In this document: in pieces, positions 47,623 through 58,948 of the stretch
Layout of the letters: each line of letters opens with the position of its first letter
Position numbering within the stretch: position 1 is the stretch's first letter
Source of the DNA: Cercis canadensis
Taxonomy: Eukaryota > Streptophyta > Magnoliopsida > Fabales > Fabaceae
Direction of reading: 5' to 3'
Length of the DNA stretch: 64,000 nt
Assembly (NCBI GenBank): GCA_003255065.1
Contig: QAOA01006449.1
Location: forward strand, 124,001 to 188,000
The notes under the pieces: generated by a model
Told to the model about the DNA's origin: nothing
What the model saw: the letters and a program-made list of their open reading frames with translations, nothing else
Database searches by the model: none
Position numbers and translations under genes: made by a program

Positions 47623-50176
47623 TGTAGACACTAATTTCATCCTAAAATAAAAGAAACAAAATAAAAATAATAATAATAAATAGTTTGGTGATAAAAGAAA
47701 AATGGCGTGGGTGTGGGTGCAAGTGCATGAGCAGTTTTAGAGAGAGAGGGATACATGAGAAAGGGTGCAAGTGCATGGGAAGTTAAGAGACATGAGTGAG
47801 AGGGAGACAAAAGAGAGGGAGATGGAGCAGCAGTTAGAGAGACGTGAAGGCAATAACGGTTAGCAAGTGAGTAGCATAAAAGAGATAACCACAGACCAGA
47901 AAAAAAANAAAAAAAAAAAAAAGAGAAAAAAGAGAGCATAGAGAAGGAAGCAACATACAGCAAAGAACCAGAAACAACAAGTAGCACCAGAAGGCACATA
48001 GCAGAAGAAAGAAACACACAGCAGAACAGAGCATGGAGAAGAGAACTGAAACAGAAAGAAACCAGCAACAACAGTGCAAAAAAAGAGAGTCACTTTCGTA
48101 AGATTAAAGTGAGGTACATCAGTAGCTATTTCTGGTTTTCACTTTGTCTTAATTTTGCAGCAATGGAGTTTAAGAGAGAAAAGCAGAACTAAAAAAAAAA
48201 AAAAAAANAAAAAAAAAAAAAAAAAAAAAAAAAAGAGCACAGAGAAAGCAAGCAGAAGGAGCAGCGGAGAGAGAGCAATAGAACAACACCAGAAAACAGA
48301 GACACAAGGAGAGAAAGAGCGGCATAGAGAGAGAGAGAGACAAACGAAAAATAGAGACTCAAGAAAGGAATACAGAGCAGAATAGAGAGACCGGAAGAGC
48401 AAGAGCCAAATAGAAAAGGGAGAGCATAGAAAGAAAAGAAAGAGCAACAGCGGCATAGAGCATTACAGAGAGCAGAACATTGAACAAACTCATACTTTGA
48501 AAAAGAAGAAATCACACATCATAGAGAACACCTCGCAGGTACAATCAGTAAAGATTCTTTTGCTGCATCCTTATATTGTTATTCTTTTTTTAATAAAGCC
48601 ATTGGTGAGAGGTAAGGCAAGGTAGCGCCACTAGTGATGGTGTTTCCTGGAATCAATTTTTAGAGAAGCATTAGAGAGAGAGACAAGCTTAGAGAGATAA
48701 ACAGACTTTTAGAGAGAGAAACAAAATTTTAGAGAGAAAGATAGATATATTTAGAGGGATGAAGATAAGAATTTATGGTTCTGTGTTTTACTTCTATTTC
48801 TAATCCCATGCTTCTTACATTTTGTTCTTTCTTTTATTTGCTTTCTTTATTAATACAATTCCCGTAGATCTATCTTACTTGTCTACCATTGTTTTTTTTA
48901 TTATTTTACTTTTGTTACTTCTATTGTTTTTGTTTGTAGAGTATTTGGACCTCAACTTCATGTACATATTTTAAGCATTTTATATGCTGATTTGGTCCAT
49001 TAGTTTATTGCAATTTTCCATTTCTATTTGGTTGTAGGTCAATGGTTAGTGTTTTTATTCTATTGTGTATGCTTTATACGTATAGGTTGATGGTCCTATT
49101 TACTTTTTGTCTGTTTTATTTTACTTTACTTAGTTTGCTTATTCATGGGCCTGAAGTTTGTTGTAACTAATTTTCATTGATTTTGTCACTTAGGCCATTT
49201 ATTTCCTATGTAGTAGTATGGTTTTGTTTACTGAGTTATTTTGGACAATGAGTTAGTGTGCATTTTATTTTTTTTATTTATTATTTATTTGCTTAATTGG
49301 GTTATTATTATTATTATTATTTTATTACGCTTTCATTTCTTTTGGGTTATATTATGTTATGTTATGTTATGATATATTATTTATTTTATCTTCATTTTAT
49401 TTATTTATTTATTTTTATTGTTATTGTTATTGTTATTGTTATTTTATTTTCTTTATTTAAATAGTTTAATTGAAATAAAATTAGGAGTAAAATCACATAT
49501 CATGTATTTTGCATTATTTAGTTAAATCTATGAGAATAATATTCATAAGCCTCTTACTTGTCAAGGGAGAGATAGGAGCAACTTACCCCCATAGGGGTGG
49601 CTCTCCTATTTGCCTGAGGTAAGGATAAGCGCCACTTTGGGAACCGAGAAGCGGGAGAACAAAGTGGAAGGATTAGGACGCGATTAGATTCATGTATTGC
49701 ATAATTTGAAATTTTTGAATCTTTTTTTTTTTTATTTTAGTTTCAAAAAATAAAAAAAATAAAAATAAAAATTCCTTTTTGAATCATTGCGAACTACGCG
49801 GACTTTGATTCTAATTAGGGTACGTAGGCATTTGAGAGTGACGAATCAAGTCTCATTGTGAATAATCACCTATTTTTCTTTTAGGGATAAAATAAATATA
49901 ACTATGCCATAATTTAATTTACACAATTAATTTTAGGTAACCTTCGTTTAGACGGGTGTGATAGGGTGCCTAACACTTTTCCTATACATAATTAGACTTC
50001 CGAACCCTCTCTGGTTCGCAGACATATTTTTTGAAAATAAAAGGGGTTTTCCAATTGTTCCCCAATTTTTAATATAATCGGTGGCAACTCCAGAGTTTTC
50101 ATTTCGAAAACTAAATCTTTTTTTTTTTTTAATTTTAGCCATTCGCATTATAGCAACCTCCGGGTATGTTATAACA
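47623..50176 (+). repeat. 5' LTR of element 1 (2.55 kb)
   Basis: TGTAGACACTAATTT at the start, CGGGTATGTTATAACA at the end, followed by GT and the primer site. The first 1.1 kb are very purine-rich (GA repeats and A-runs with single unresolved bases at 47908 and 48208). The last 0.8 kb match the LTR of element 2, including CCCCCATAGGGGTGGCTCTC and the GGTGCCTAACAC block. AT microsatellites occur at 49309-49445. Open frames on the minus strand here are low-complexity Ser/Leu/Phe strings and not genes. Confidence 0.85.
49309..49445. repeat. AT-rich microsatellite cluster in LTR 1
   Basis: Adjacent short runs of TTA, ATGTT, ATTT and TTATTG (TTATTG about four times at 49417-49440). Confidence 0.8.
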
Positions 50177-50179
50177 GTT

Positions 50180-50198
50180 TGGCGACTCCACTGGGGAC
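50180..50198 (+). other. Primer binding site of element 1
   Basis: TGGCGACTCCACTGGGGAC, two bases after the LTR end (with one further T). It begins with TGG, the complement of a tRNA CCA end. Ogre elements are reported to use tRNA-Arg; the exact tRNA was not checked here. Confidence 0.8.
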
Positions 50199-50936
50199 GC
50201 TTAGAGTCAAGCCTAAGAAATTAATTGTACAAATTAAATTATGGCCTTTTCGTTTTTTTTTTATCTCATTGTTCATTTAATTTTCATTCTTTATTTCATG
50301 TATATATTTTTGTCTCGCATTTGTAAATAATTGTTGTATATTATGTACTCTCTTTTGCAGCGGGTAGATGTAGGATGAAGTTTGTTTGTTTCCCTTGCAC
50401 ACACAAAACACTAACACTCATACCTCACACTTTTTCTGGCTCTATACCCGAGTCACATTTAAACTTAGGGTTAGATAGAGAGTGAGCATTATCCCAAAGG
50501 GGCTAAGTACCATTGCGATCTATGCAAAGCTCTCATTTGGATTGTAACTTGTCCTTTTAACATGAGTAAATATGAGAGGCACTACCTTTCATCTATTCAT
50601 GTTAACAAGACAAGGTCTCCGTCATCTCGATGAGAGACAATCTATAGTACCTTGGACTTTTAAGATGTAGCACTGACCTAATAACCATGCACGTAATTTG
50701 ACTGTACAAGCCCTCCTTTAGGTAAGATCATGACCACTAAGTTAGAATCCTTGAGCTTAGATGTCAACCTTTTCTTAAGACAATAGGGGAAGCATCATTT
50801 CTCTCTTTTATTTTCTTCTCATTTTACTCGCTTTATGTCTCATTTGTAAATACACTGTAAATTTTTCTAACAAGGTTTGGTCACATTTTATTTTTGAACT
50901 TTTCAGCAATAATCCATAAGAAGTTGAATTGTTAAT
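50199..50936 (+). other. Conserved noncoding leader of element 1
   Basis: About 740 bp between primer site and ORF1, closely matching the leader of element 2 (59748-60496). It holds two conserved 3'-splice-site-like motifs, CTCTTTTGCAG ending at 50360 and TTGAACTTTTCAG ending at 50906. No ORF. Confidence 0.6.
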
Positions 50937-52989
50937 ATGGCCAGTCGAGATCCTGTTTTTGAAAATTCTAAGACTTCGCGAGCTTTCATAAGGGATATGG
51001 CATCACTACCAACTGAAGAGAGAAATTGTTTACTTAAGGGACATCCTACCACATTGCCTAAGAGGCTTCAAGTCCATGTCGAAGTCAATGATGTGACTGA
51101 AGTAGACCATTTTTTCAAATTACTACCCATTGATGAAAAGACAGCTTTTAATCAGAAATACGGAAAGATTTAGGACTTGTTAAAGGTTGAGGTACATGAG
51201 ATGGTCGTGGTTACCATGTTGAATTACTGGGATCCTTCATACCGTTGCTTAACTTTTGGAGTCATTGACACGACCCCAACCATTGAAGAGTATGCCTATA
51301 TGCTGAATTTGCCATTGACTACTCAAACCAAGGTGTATACTCACAACAAGAATAAAGTTGCTTTGGGAAGGGTTGCTGAGTGGCTAGGTGTATGTGTTGA
51401 CATAGTGAAAAGTAAAATGATTCTAAAGGACACTAGCATGAGGGGTGACCTATGGCTATCATAATACCCAGTCTACAAAATTTTCTTGACAAAAAGGAAT
51501 AGGGAAAGCTGAGGGATCTGATTGCTTTATGTATCTACGGACTTATTTTATTCCCATTTGCCAAGAATGCTATTAGTCTTTTAGCCACTGATGTGTTTCA
51601 ACAAGTTCTTGAGCACAAGATTAATCCAGTACCCGCCATATTGGCCGACACATTTGGAGCTCTAAATTTTTGTCGAAGGAAAGGCGAAGGTAAACTCAAA
51701 TGTTGTTTACAACTCTTATTCGTCTGGCTCTTCTATCATGTTCAAGGAAAAAATTATCCACGATTGACTAATTTTGGCTTTGGGATGGAGTTTATAAGGA
51801 AATTTACTGAATTGAAGATTGTGAAGGAGGATCGAGATTTCTGGTTGAACCGTTATATTGGTATTGATGAAGGAAATTTTACATGGCGTTCTCATTGGTC
51901 TAAAGGGCATGGCATATTAGTTCGTTGTAGAGATTTTTCGTATGTGCCATTGATGGGTACTCGAGGTTGTGTGGCCTACAAGCCTACACTAGTCTTGAGG
52001 CAATTCGAACACCTTCAATACATTCCTTCCATTAAAGGACTTGTTGAAATGGAGTTCGAGTACGATTCTCAAGGAGGTAAAAATAACTTGTACAAGGTCA
52101 AGAAGGCTTGGGAAAGATTATCATTCCGACAAGAAGACTTGTGCTCCTATACTGATGAGGCGATTACTTTGTTTGGTACTTGGGTCCGAGAGAAAGCTGG
52201 AGAGGTCGTAGTACCACATGCTGCTACTATTTCTCATCCACCTCCTTTTGAAGTGTCTGCTCGCGATTTTGAGGCTGAATTTGCTATGAAGGAAAAACTT
52301 AGAGAAGAAGAAATGAAAAGAAAATTAGATGAAGTAGAAGTCGAAAAGAAGAAATGGCTTGAAGAACGAGCTCAGCTTAACAAGAGATTAGCAAGAGCAG
52401 AGAAAGAAAAGAGGAAGTACCAAGATGTCGCTCAGAGTGCCTCATTGAAACAAATTGAACAAATGAAGAGACAAATCCATAAGACAAGAGAAGTGGCAAA
52501 ACACAAACTTGAGCAGATGGAATGTCTTAAAGCAAAGATTGAAGAACTAGAGGAGAATCTAGAGGAAGAAAAAGAGGGTTACAAACAACAAATGGAAAAT
52601 TGGGAGAACGGGTATGAAAATATGAAAAACTGAAAACCCAAGAGGAAGAAGATAAAGAGTTTTTACGATGTCAATGTGAAGACATGGAACACCAAAATAC
52701 TCGTTTGGGCAATGTTCTTCAAAAGGCAAGAGAGATGGTGACACTTTGGAAGCAACAATATGAACTTTTGAAAGAGAAAAAAGAAATGGATAAAGAAGGT
52801 GACGCTTCGGAGACCGAAAAATGGAAAAAGTGTTTTGAATATTTGATGGAGAATTCCTGTGATAAGGTAGAGAGGCTGAGACAAAGAGTTCAAGAAGTCG
52901 AAGCTCACACAACTCCTTTTGCATTACCTACCAGGGATTTGGAGAAACTTTTTGAAGAATGCAAGAGTATTTTAAATGACATAGCATAG
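50937..52989 (+). pseudogene. ORF1 of element 1: DUF7745-like domain plus coiled coil, broken
   Basis: ATG at 50937, about 680 codons. The first about 450 residues hold motifs typical of the plant DUF7745-type domain: FNQKYGKI, LNYWDPSYRCLTFG and TIEEYAYMLNL. The rest (about 52290-52960) is a Lys/Glu-rich coiled coil with heptad-like repeats (EELEENLEEEKE, EMVTLWKQQYELLKEKKE). Its function in retrotransposition is unknown; its place before gag in its own frame is as in Ogre elements. Breaks: a stop at 51171 (Trp to TAG relative to copy 2), a one-base deletion near 51448, a stop near 51500 (Trp to TAG) and a one-base deletion near 52632. The intact sibling codons are in element 2 at the same places. 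Confidence 0.75.
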
Positions 52990-53444
52990 CTATGAGCTTC
53001 TTGATGTACTTGAACTACAATCATTAATAAAATGTGATTCGTTTTCGTTGGACCAATCTCTCATGTTAGTTGTATGCGATAATTTTTCTCGTAATGTCAA
53101 AAACATTTGCGAATATTATCATTGTCATGTTTTTCCATAAGGAACCAAAGTTCCTTCCGAAAGATAAGACTCGTATCCCACAAAAGTACCTGTGAAGAAG
53201 ATGAATTTTAAAATCGATCGCTTAAAGGACTTGTCCAAGCCATATTAACAATCTGTCTTCTCAAGAGATTACTGAAATCTTTTTATTATTTTCATTTTTA
53301 CTCATTTATTCTTTATGTTTTCTTTTCATTTTTTATCGTCCATTAGGGGATTAAGATGTCATTGGTCCTGCAAAGAAAGCGCGGTTCAATCAAAAAGGCT
53401 CTGTGAAAAGATGAATCGAACTCAGATCTAGGATTGTTACTATC
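52990..53444 (+). other. Spacer between ORF1 and gag in element 1
   Basis: About 455 bp, T-rich, matching the spacer in element 2 (62545-62992). No ORF is supported. Confidence 0.6.
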
Positions 53445-56122
53445 ATGGACATAACTCAGGAACCAGAGAGGGATTTAGGAGTTGAGTTGGATGAGATGAA
53501 AGAATAGATGAATGAGATAAGGAGTTTACTTGTGGAGAGTTTGAAGCTAAAAGGGACGGCTGAAGGCCCGAGTCATTCTGACTTTCTCCCCATATCCCAA
53601 GTAGCACCACTGCTGACTTTTCTTGCTCATGAGCAAAATGTTACCACAACTCAATTCAATCCCATTTAGGGCATACCCTCTCATCTAATGACACCCACAA
53701 CAATGGCCGCTTAGGGATTGGACCTTAATTCTACTATCCCACCTACTAACCAACCACCTGAATTTTGATTCACCGCCACCTTGCCTAAAGCAAATCCTAC
53801 CACAGAGACTACCTTCAATCCAAGTGGACATAAGGAANCATTTGGGGCATACCCTCTCATCTAATGACACCCACAACAATGGCCGCTTAGGGATTGGACC
53901 TTAATTCTACTATCCCACCTACTAACCAACCACCTGAATTTTGATTCACCGCCACCTTGCCTAAAGCAAATCCTACCACAGAGACTACCTTCAATCCAAG
54001 TGGACATAAGGAAAATGTGTACACTTACACTTCACTGATCACCCATTCTATTTTTAATGTGCCCACCCAGAATCTACCAGTGACCATGCATGTTGAGAAA
54101 GAATCTAAGGAATGCGAAAAAGAAAAACAAAAAGAGAAATTGTTGACTTTAGAAGAGAGGATTAGAGCTATGGAAGGAACTAGTTCTTTTGGAGCTGTGG
54201 GAGTCAAGCAATTACACCTTACTCCGGGAATGTCAATTCCTAGAGATATTAAGCTCCTTGAGTTTGAGAACTATGATGGGACTGGCAACCTGAAGTTTCA
54301 TCTGGTCTCTTATATTTCAGAAATGGCCGCTATAGAGGAAAACGAGAAGGTGTTGATTCATTTCTTTCCAAAAAGTCTCACTGGTGCTGCTTATAATTGG
54401 TTTATGAACTTAGACCGCACTAAGATAAGGAGTTGGACGGATTTAGTAGATGCCTTTCTAAAGCAGTACAAGTTCAATTATGATACTGCTCCTACAAGAG
54501 AGTAATTGAAGAACATGCAGAAGAAAGATGAATCTTTTAGGGAGTATGCCCAAAAATGGAGGACCTTGGCTTTTGAAGTTCAACCTCCACTCTTTGACTC
54601 TGAATTATGCTCCATTTTTCTTGATACATTGAAATCTCCATATTTGGGGTTGATGGCGGATTGTCCCTTCCATGATTTTGCTGATATTATCAAGGCTAGG
54701 GAAAGAATAGAAGGACTGGTGAAGGCTGGAAAGTTGCAAGGAATAAGTACTGAGAATAATAGTTTTAGCCAGAAGAAAGCAGGGTTCCAAAAAAAGAAAG
54801 GAGAAGTGAACTGGGTACAAACATCGGGAACTTATCAATACCCTCAACCTAAAAGACTGAGCTATACTTCAAATCCTTCATTTCCACCATCATACCCTGT
54901 TAATGCTATCCCTTCATCTTATCCCCAATACACACCAAATCACCAACCTCCATTTGTTCCCACTTACTAGAACACACCTCAAAGTTTCCCGGTATCAAGA
55001 CCACCATTCAGGCCAAACTACCAAGGGTATAAGAACCAGCCACGTCCTTTACAAATAGATGAACCATTTCCAAACATCCGTATTACTAGAGCCAAATTGT
55101 TCAAACAATTGTGTGAGGCTCATGTGATAGCTCCTAAGCCTGTACAACCAATTCAGCCACCATTCCTTCAATGGTATAACTCAAGCCTCAAGTGTGATTA
55201 TCATCTAGGCATTGTGGGACATTCGATTGAAGATCGTCCGGGGTTTAATTTGATGTGTTAAATTTGATCAAGCAAGGCGTGATCAAAATTGAAGAAATTG
55301 GAAGAGGGCCTAATGTAAACAATAATCATTTGCCTAACCATGAAGCGAGACCAAAGATTAATGCTATACTTGAAGGAGTTGGGGAAGTCCGAAAGATTAC
55401 TCAGATAAAGACTCCCATGAGGTTAATACGAGAAATACTGAGGTCAGCTGGATGCAGTTTGGAAGGTCCTTTTAGGCCAATAAAAAAGGATGATCAATAT
55501 GATGAGGATTCTTTCTGTGAACATCACTAGAGTATGAGGCATGATATAGAAAGGTGCTGGGAATTCAAGTGTGGAGTTCAGAAGCTGATGACTTTAGGAC
55601 TCTTAAGATTTGAGAGGAGAAGTGAGGGGAATCAGAAGGAGATCAACATGACTGGAGAAGAACAACATGGGGTCAAACCTTTTGTCCTTAGATTTTTACC
55701 TAATCCCTCAGCTAGCCAAGCTCAGCCAGAGGTGGTCATTCAGGTGCCTACACCGTTCTCTTATGAAAGCAACAATGTCGTACCCTGGAATTACGGAATA
55801 AAAATAGTAAACACTAAAGAAGAAAATCCAGGGAGTTGCATAGAAAAAAAAAGAATCAGATACGATCACCAATGTGATAGGGGTTAGTGGTTTGACTAGA
55901 AGTGGACGATGTTACTTGCCTGAGAAGATAGAACACCAAAGAAAGGAGAAAGGAAAAGCCGTGGCTAATGAGAGAGAATCAGATTTAGTCAAGAAGAATA
56001 CTCAAGGAGAAAATAAGGAAGAAGAAGAATTCTTAAAGATAATGAGACAGAGTGAATACGACGTATTTTATTATTGTCTCTTATCATGAGTTTCGAATGT
56101 CATAGACAAGCATTACAGAGGT
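53445..56122 (+). pseudogene. gag (to gag-pro junction) of element 1, broken
   Basis: A possible ATG at 53445 is followed after 20 codons by TAG at 53505; the next ATG (53508) may be the true start. The Ty3-gypsy gag domain spans about 54230-54760: IPRDIKLLEFENYDGTGN, KVLIHFFPKSLTGAAYNWF, FREYAQKWRTLA. A degenerate knuckle, CDYHLGIVGHSIED then RPG, lies at 55190-55245, with Arg where a final Cys is expected. KIMRQSEYDV near 56050 marks the gag-pro junction seen in many plant gypsy polyproteins. The frame then meets the LTR of element 2 at 56123. Other breaks: stops at about 53668, 53713, 53767, 54504, 54968 and 55528, and frameshifts near 55250, 55885 and 56065. The 176-bp duplication at 53662-54013 disturbs the N-terminal part. 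Confidence 0.8.
53662..54013 (+). repeat. 176-bp tandem duplication with unresolved base at the joint
   Basis: 53662-53837 and 53838-54013 are identical apart from one base (A at 53668, G at 53844) and the single N at 53838, which is the first base of the second copy. Element 2 has only one copy of this stretch. Confidence 0.9.
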
Positions 56123-57200
56123 TGTAGACACCTATTTTCCTCCAATATATATGTAAAAATAAAAAAATAAACTTACATGTAGGTGTAGTTAAGAGACGTG
56201 AGAGAGTAAAAGAGAGAGGAAGAAGTTAAGTTAAAACAGAACCAAAGGAAGAGACGTGGGTCATGGGCAACAGTTAAATATGAACGTGAGAGGGGGGCAG
56301 AGCAGTTAGCAAAGAGAGGGAGATGTGAGCTGATAGAGGGAGACGTGGGGTGAAAATTAGCAATATAAAAAGGGAGACTAGCAGTGCACAAAGGGAGGCG
56401 AAATAGAGAAAACCGAGAGGGAAGAATACCAACAGAGAAAGGAGCAATAATAGAAAGAAAAAAAAAAGCATAGAGATAGAGAAAGAGAGACCCAAAACAG
56501 AGACTATAAGAAGCAGGAAAACTCAGAATTTTCAGCAGCACAGGTATCAATAGCTATCTCATTTTTTTTATGCCAATTTCTCATCTTATTACACTATATA
56601 TAGCAAGCTGGAAGCAAGGTGCCTTGGGTGTCAATGGTGGTTCCACCAAACCCATCTCCTTAAGTTGAAAAGAGAGTAAAACCTAGAATTTTCCTATAGG
56701 ATTATGCATAAAAGGCGATAACAACAGTCAAAATGGGAGTGAGGAAGGAAGGTTGGCACCATAGTTTCCCTACTCTCTTCCCTTTCTAGAGAGAGAGGTA
56801 AAGTTTTGGGAGAGAGAACCAAGGAAGCAAACTGAGTTCTAAGATAGACAGAGACTAAATGAAATAAAAAATAGAGAGAAAAGAAAGCTTCTTTACCTTA
56901 AGACCCGCTGTCTATGCCCAGGATTTCTCCTCTGTATTTCCGATGCAAAGTGGAGAAGAAGAAATCCCTTTACTGTGTTTCTTCTCGTTTATTTATTAGG
57001 TTGAAGTCTTTTAATTTTATTTTTTTAATTTTTATGGTTTGTTGTTTAGTTATTTCACTTGGGCTTAAAGAGGGATATTGGTTTTTATTAGCAAGATCAG
57101 CCCACGCTCAAAAGGTTTATGTGTTAGTATTGTTTTCTTATTTTTTTAATTTGGGCTTATTTTACTAATGCATTATGAGTCTAATTTGATTTGGACAAGT

Positions 57201-58630
57201 TGATGAAAATATTTTTTATGCAGTAGTTAACCCTCATATTTAGCTTCTTAAATCTCTTTTGGGCCTATTTGATTGTGCTTGGGCCACATTTCATGAGTTT
57301 GATCCAATTGGGCCTAAATGTATTTTTCAGCAATATTGGGCATTTTATGCACTTTCTATTTTTCATGCATAACTTGATTTCTGGACATCTAAAAATTTTG
57401 AATCCTACCTTGTAGGAAAGCTAAGAGAAATCTCTACAAGTTTGATTCAGAGCTCCAAATCTAATTTGGATGTCTAGATGGTCATATGCAGCCTAGAAGC
57501 CAGATAAGACATGCTATCGCAGGATCCTGACCCGCATGCAGTATTTGGACCATAACTTGAGCTGTAAATGTCATATGTACTTGAAACTGGTTCCATTGGA
57601 AAGCTAAGACGCAGAGCTGCTTCAATTTTTATGAAGACCAGTTAACCAAATTATATAGTTTAGATGGTATTATTGCCAGTCGAAGTTGACTGATCGTTCC
57701 AGAGACCTGTTGGCACTTAAATGGGCCTAACTTCTTTATTACAAGTCCAATTGAGCCCAAACCAAAGCCCAATGAAAGCTAAGGCCCATGGGAATAAGTG
57801 TGCCCTAAGGGAAATTTGGGTGTGCATGTATTTTTGGAGGTTTATATGTTCAGAAAGAGGCAGCCAAAATTGTTTTAGGCATTAGGATATTTTAGACAGT
57901 TTTTCTAGTTTTTCTTAGTCTTTAAGTTTTCTCTCTAGATATTTTGTAAACTTGGTTTCTTTTGTTCATGGAGGGCTGAATACTTAAATCAATCCAGGTT
58001 TTAGCTGTTATGATTATTAATTATGAGATTATGCTTTGATTGTTATTCATTTAGTTGTTAATCTACTTCTTTGCTTCCTCTGAAATATTCTATTTGAATT
58101 GCTTAAATTCGGATTTGGATTTTCATGTGTTGATTACTTAATTACATGTGATAAAAGAGGAAATTAAAGGTTAATTAATGTTTCTAAGCTTTTGGACGGA
58201 TTAATTACCCTTGGCTGGATTCTGGACTTAGGTTAAACTAGATTTAAATGAGTGCTTAATTCATTTAGTCTTAGTTAATTCAAATTCTGGTTGCTTAACC
58301 AGTGGATATCCATAGAGCACTGAGAGGCATCTTGATGTGTTTTAAAGGCCAAGAACTAGATTAATAATTAAATGGATTCTCTAAAATCAAGGATGGATTA
58401 AAATCAGAATCAGTTAGACTTGGATTGATTGTTTTCCTTAAGGTTTACCACTTATAATTAATTTCTATTAATCACTTGAACAAAACAAACCCCCATGTTT
58501 ATATGTTTCTTAATATGATTCACTACTTAGAGTAATCCTTTGGTTCAACTTGGTGTTGTCTTATGCTACAAGTAGCTTTGGTAAACCGACTTTAAAAATT
58601 ACTAATTTGAGGAGCCTCGGCAGCTCATCA
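57201..58630 (+). mobile_element. Solo LTR X2 with perfect target duplication
   Basis: Begins TGATGAAAATATTTTTTATG, ends CAGCTCATCA, and is flanked by CAAGT on both sides (57196-57200, 58631-58635). It matches X1 (24292-25696) along its length, including ACCTTGTAGGAAAGCTAAGA and GAGGAGCCTCGGCAGCTC near the end. Noncoding. It lies inside the LTR of element 2. Confidence 0.9.
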
Positions 58631-58920
58631 CAAGTCTATTTTCTTTTGTTTCTCTCTGCTAATCCGGTTTGGGCTATTCATTTCACACATTACTTGCAAT
58701 TGTTATTCTAGGCATTAATTGGGTCAAATTTGAATTTGAGCTTTAATGGGTTTTATTTATGTTGTTGGACTTAAATTTTATATTTACTGATGGGTTTATA
58801 TTTTTCATTTGGACCATTAGACTGATGGGTTAATCACTTGTGCTTTAGTCTTGTTTGGTACAGATTAGGCCTTTATTTTAGTTTATTTATTTTTTTGGGA
58901 TTGGATTATTTTGCTTACTT

Positions 58921-58948
58921 ATTTATTTATTTATTTATTTATTTATTT
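58921..58948. repeat. (ATTT)7 microsatellite
   Basis: Seven perfect ATTT units in the LTR of element 2. Confidence 0.9.

Larger units (their letters stand above)
47623..56122 (+). mobile_element. Ogre/Tat-like Ty3-gypsy element 1 (5' part)
   Basis: Plus-strand element: LTR 47623-50176, primer site 50180, leader, ORF1 (50937-52989), gag (53445-56122). It entered the copia RT at 47622/47623; GCACT (47618-47622) is the candidate target duplication, whose partner lies outside the window. Its own gag-pro frame is cut at 56122 by element 2, so pol and the 3' LTR must lie beyond the window. The extra ORF before gag is a hallmark of the Tat/Ogre group; no RT is visible to confirm. Confidence 0.8.

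Noticed and set aside
47637..48515. Hydrophobic minus-strand ORFs resembling membrane proteins
   Set aside because: They are the complement of the GA-rich part of LTR 1, span N bases, and have no conserved motif.
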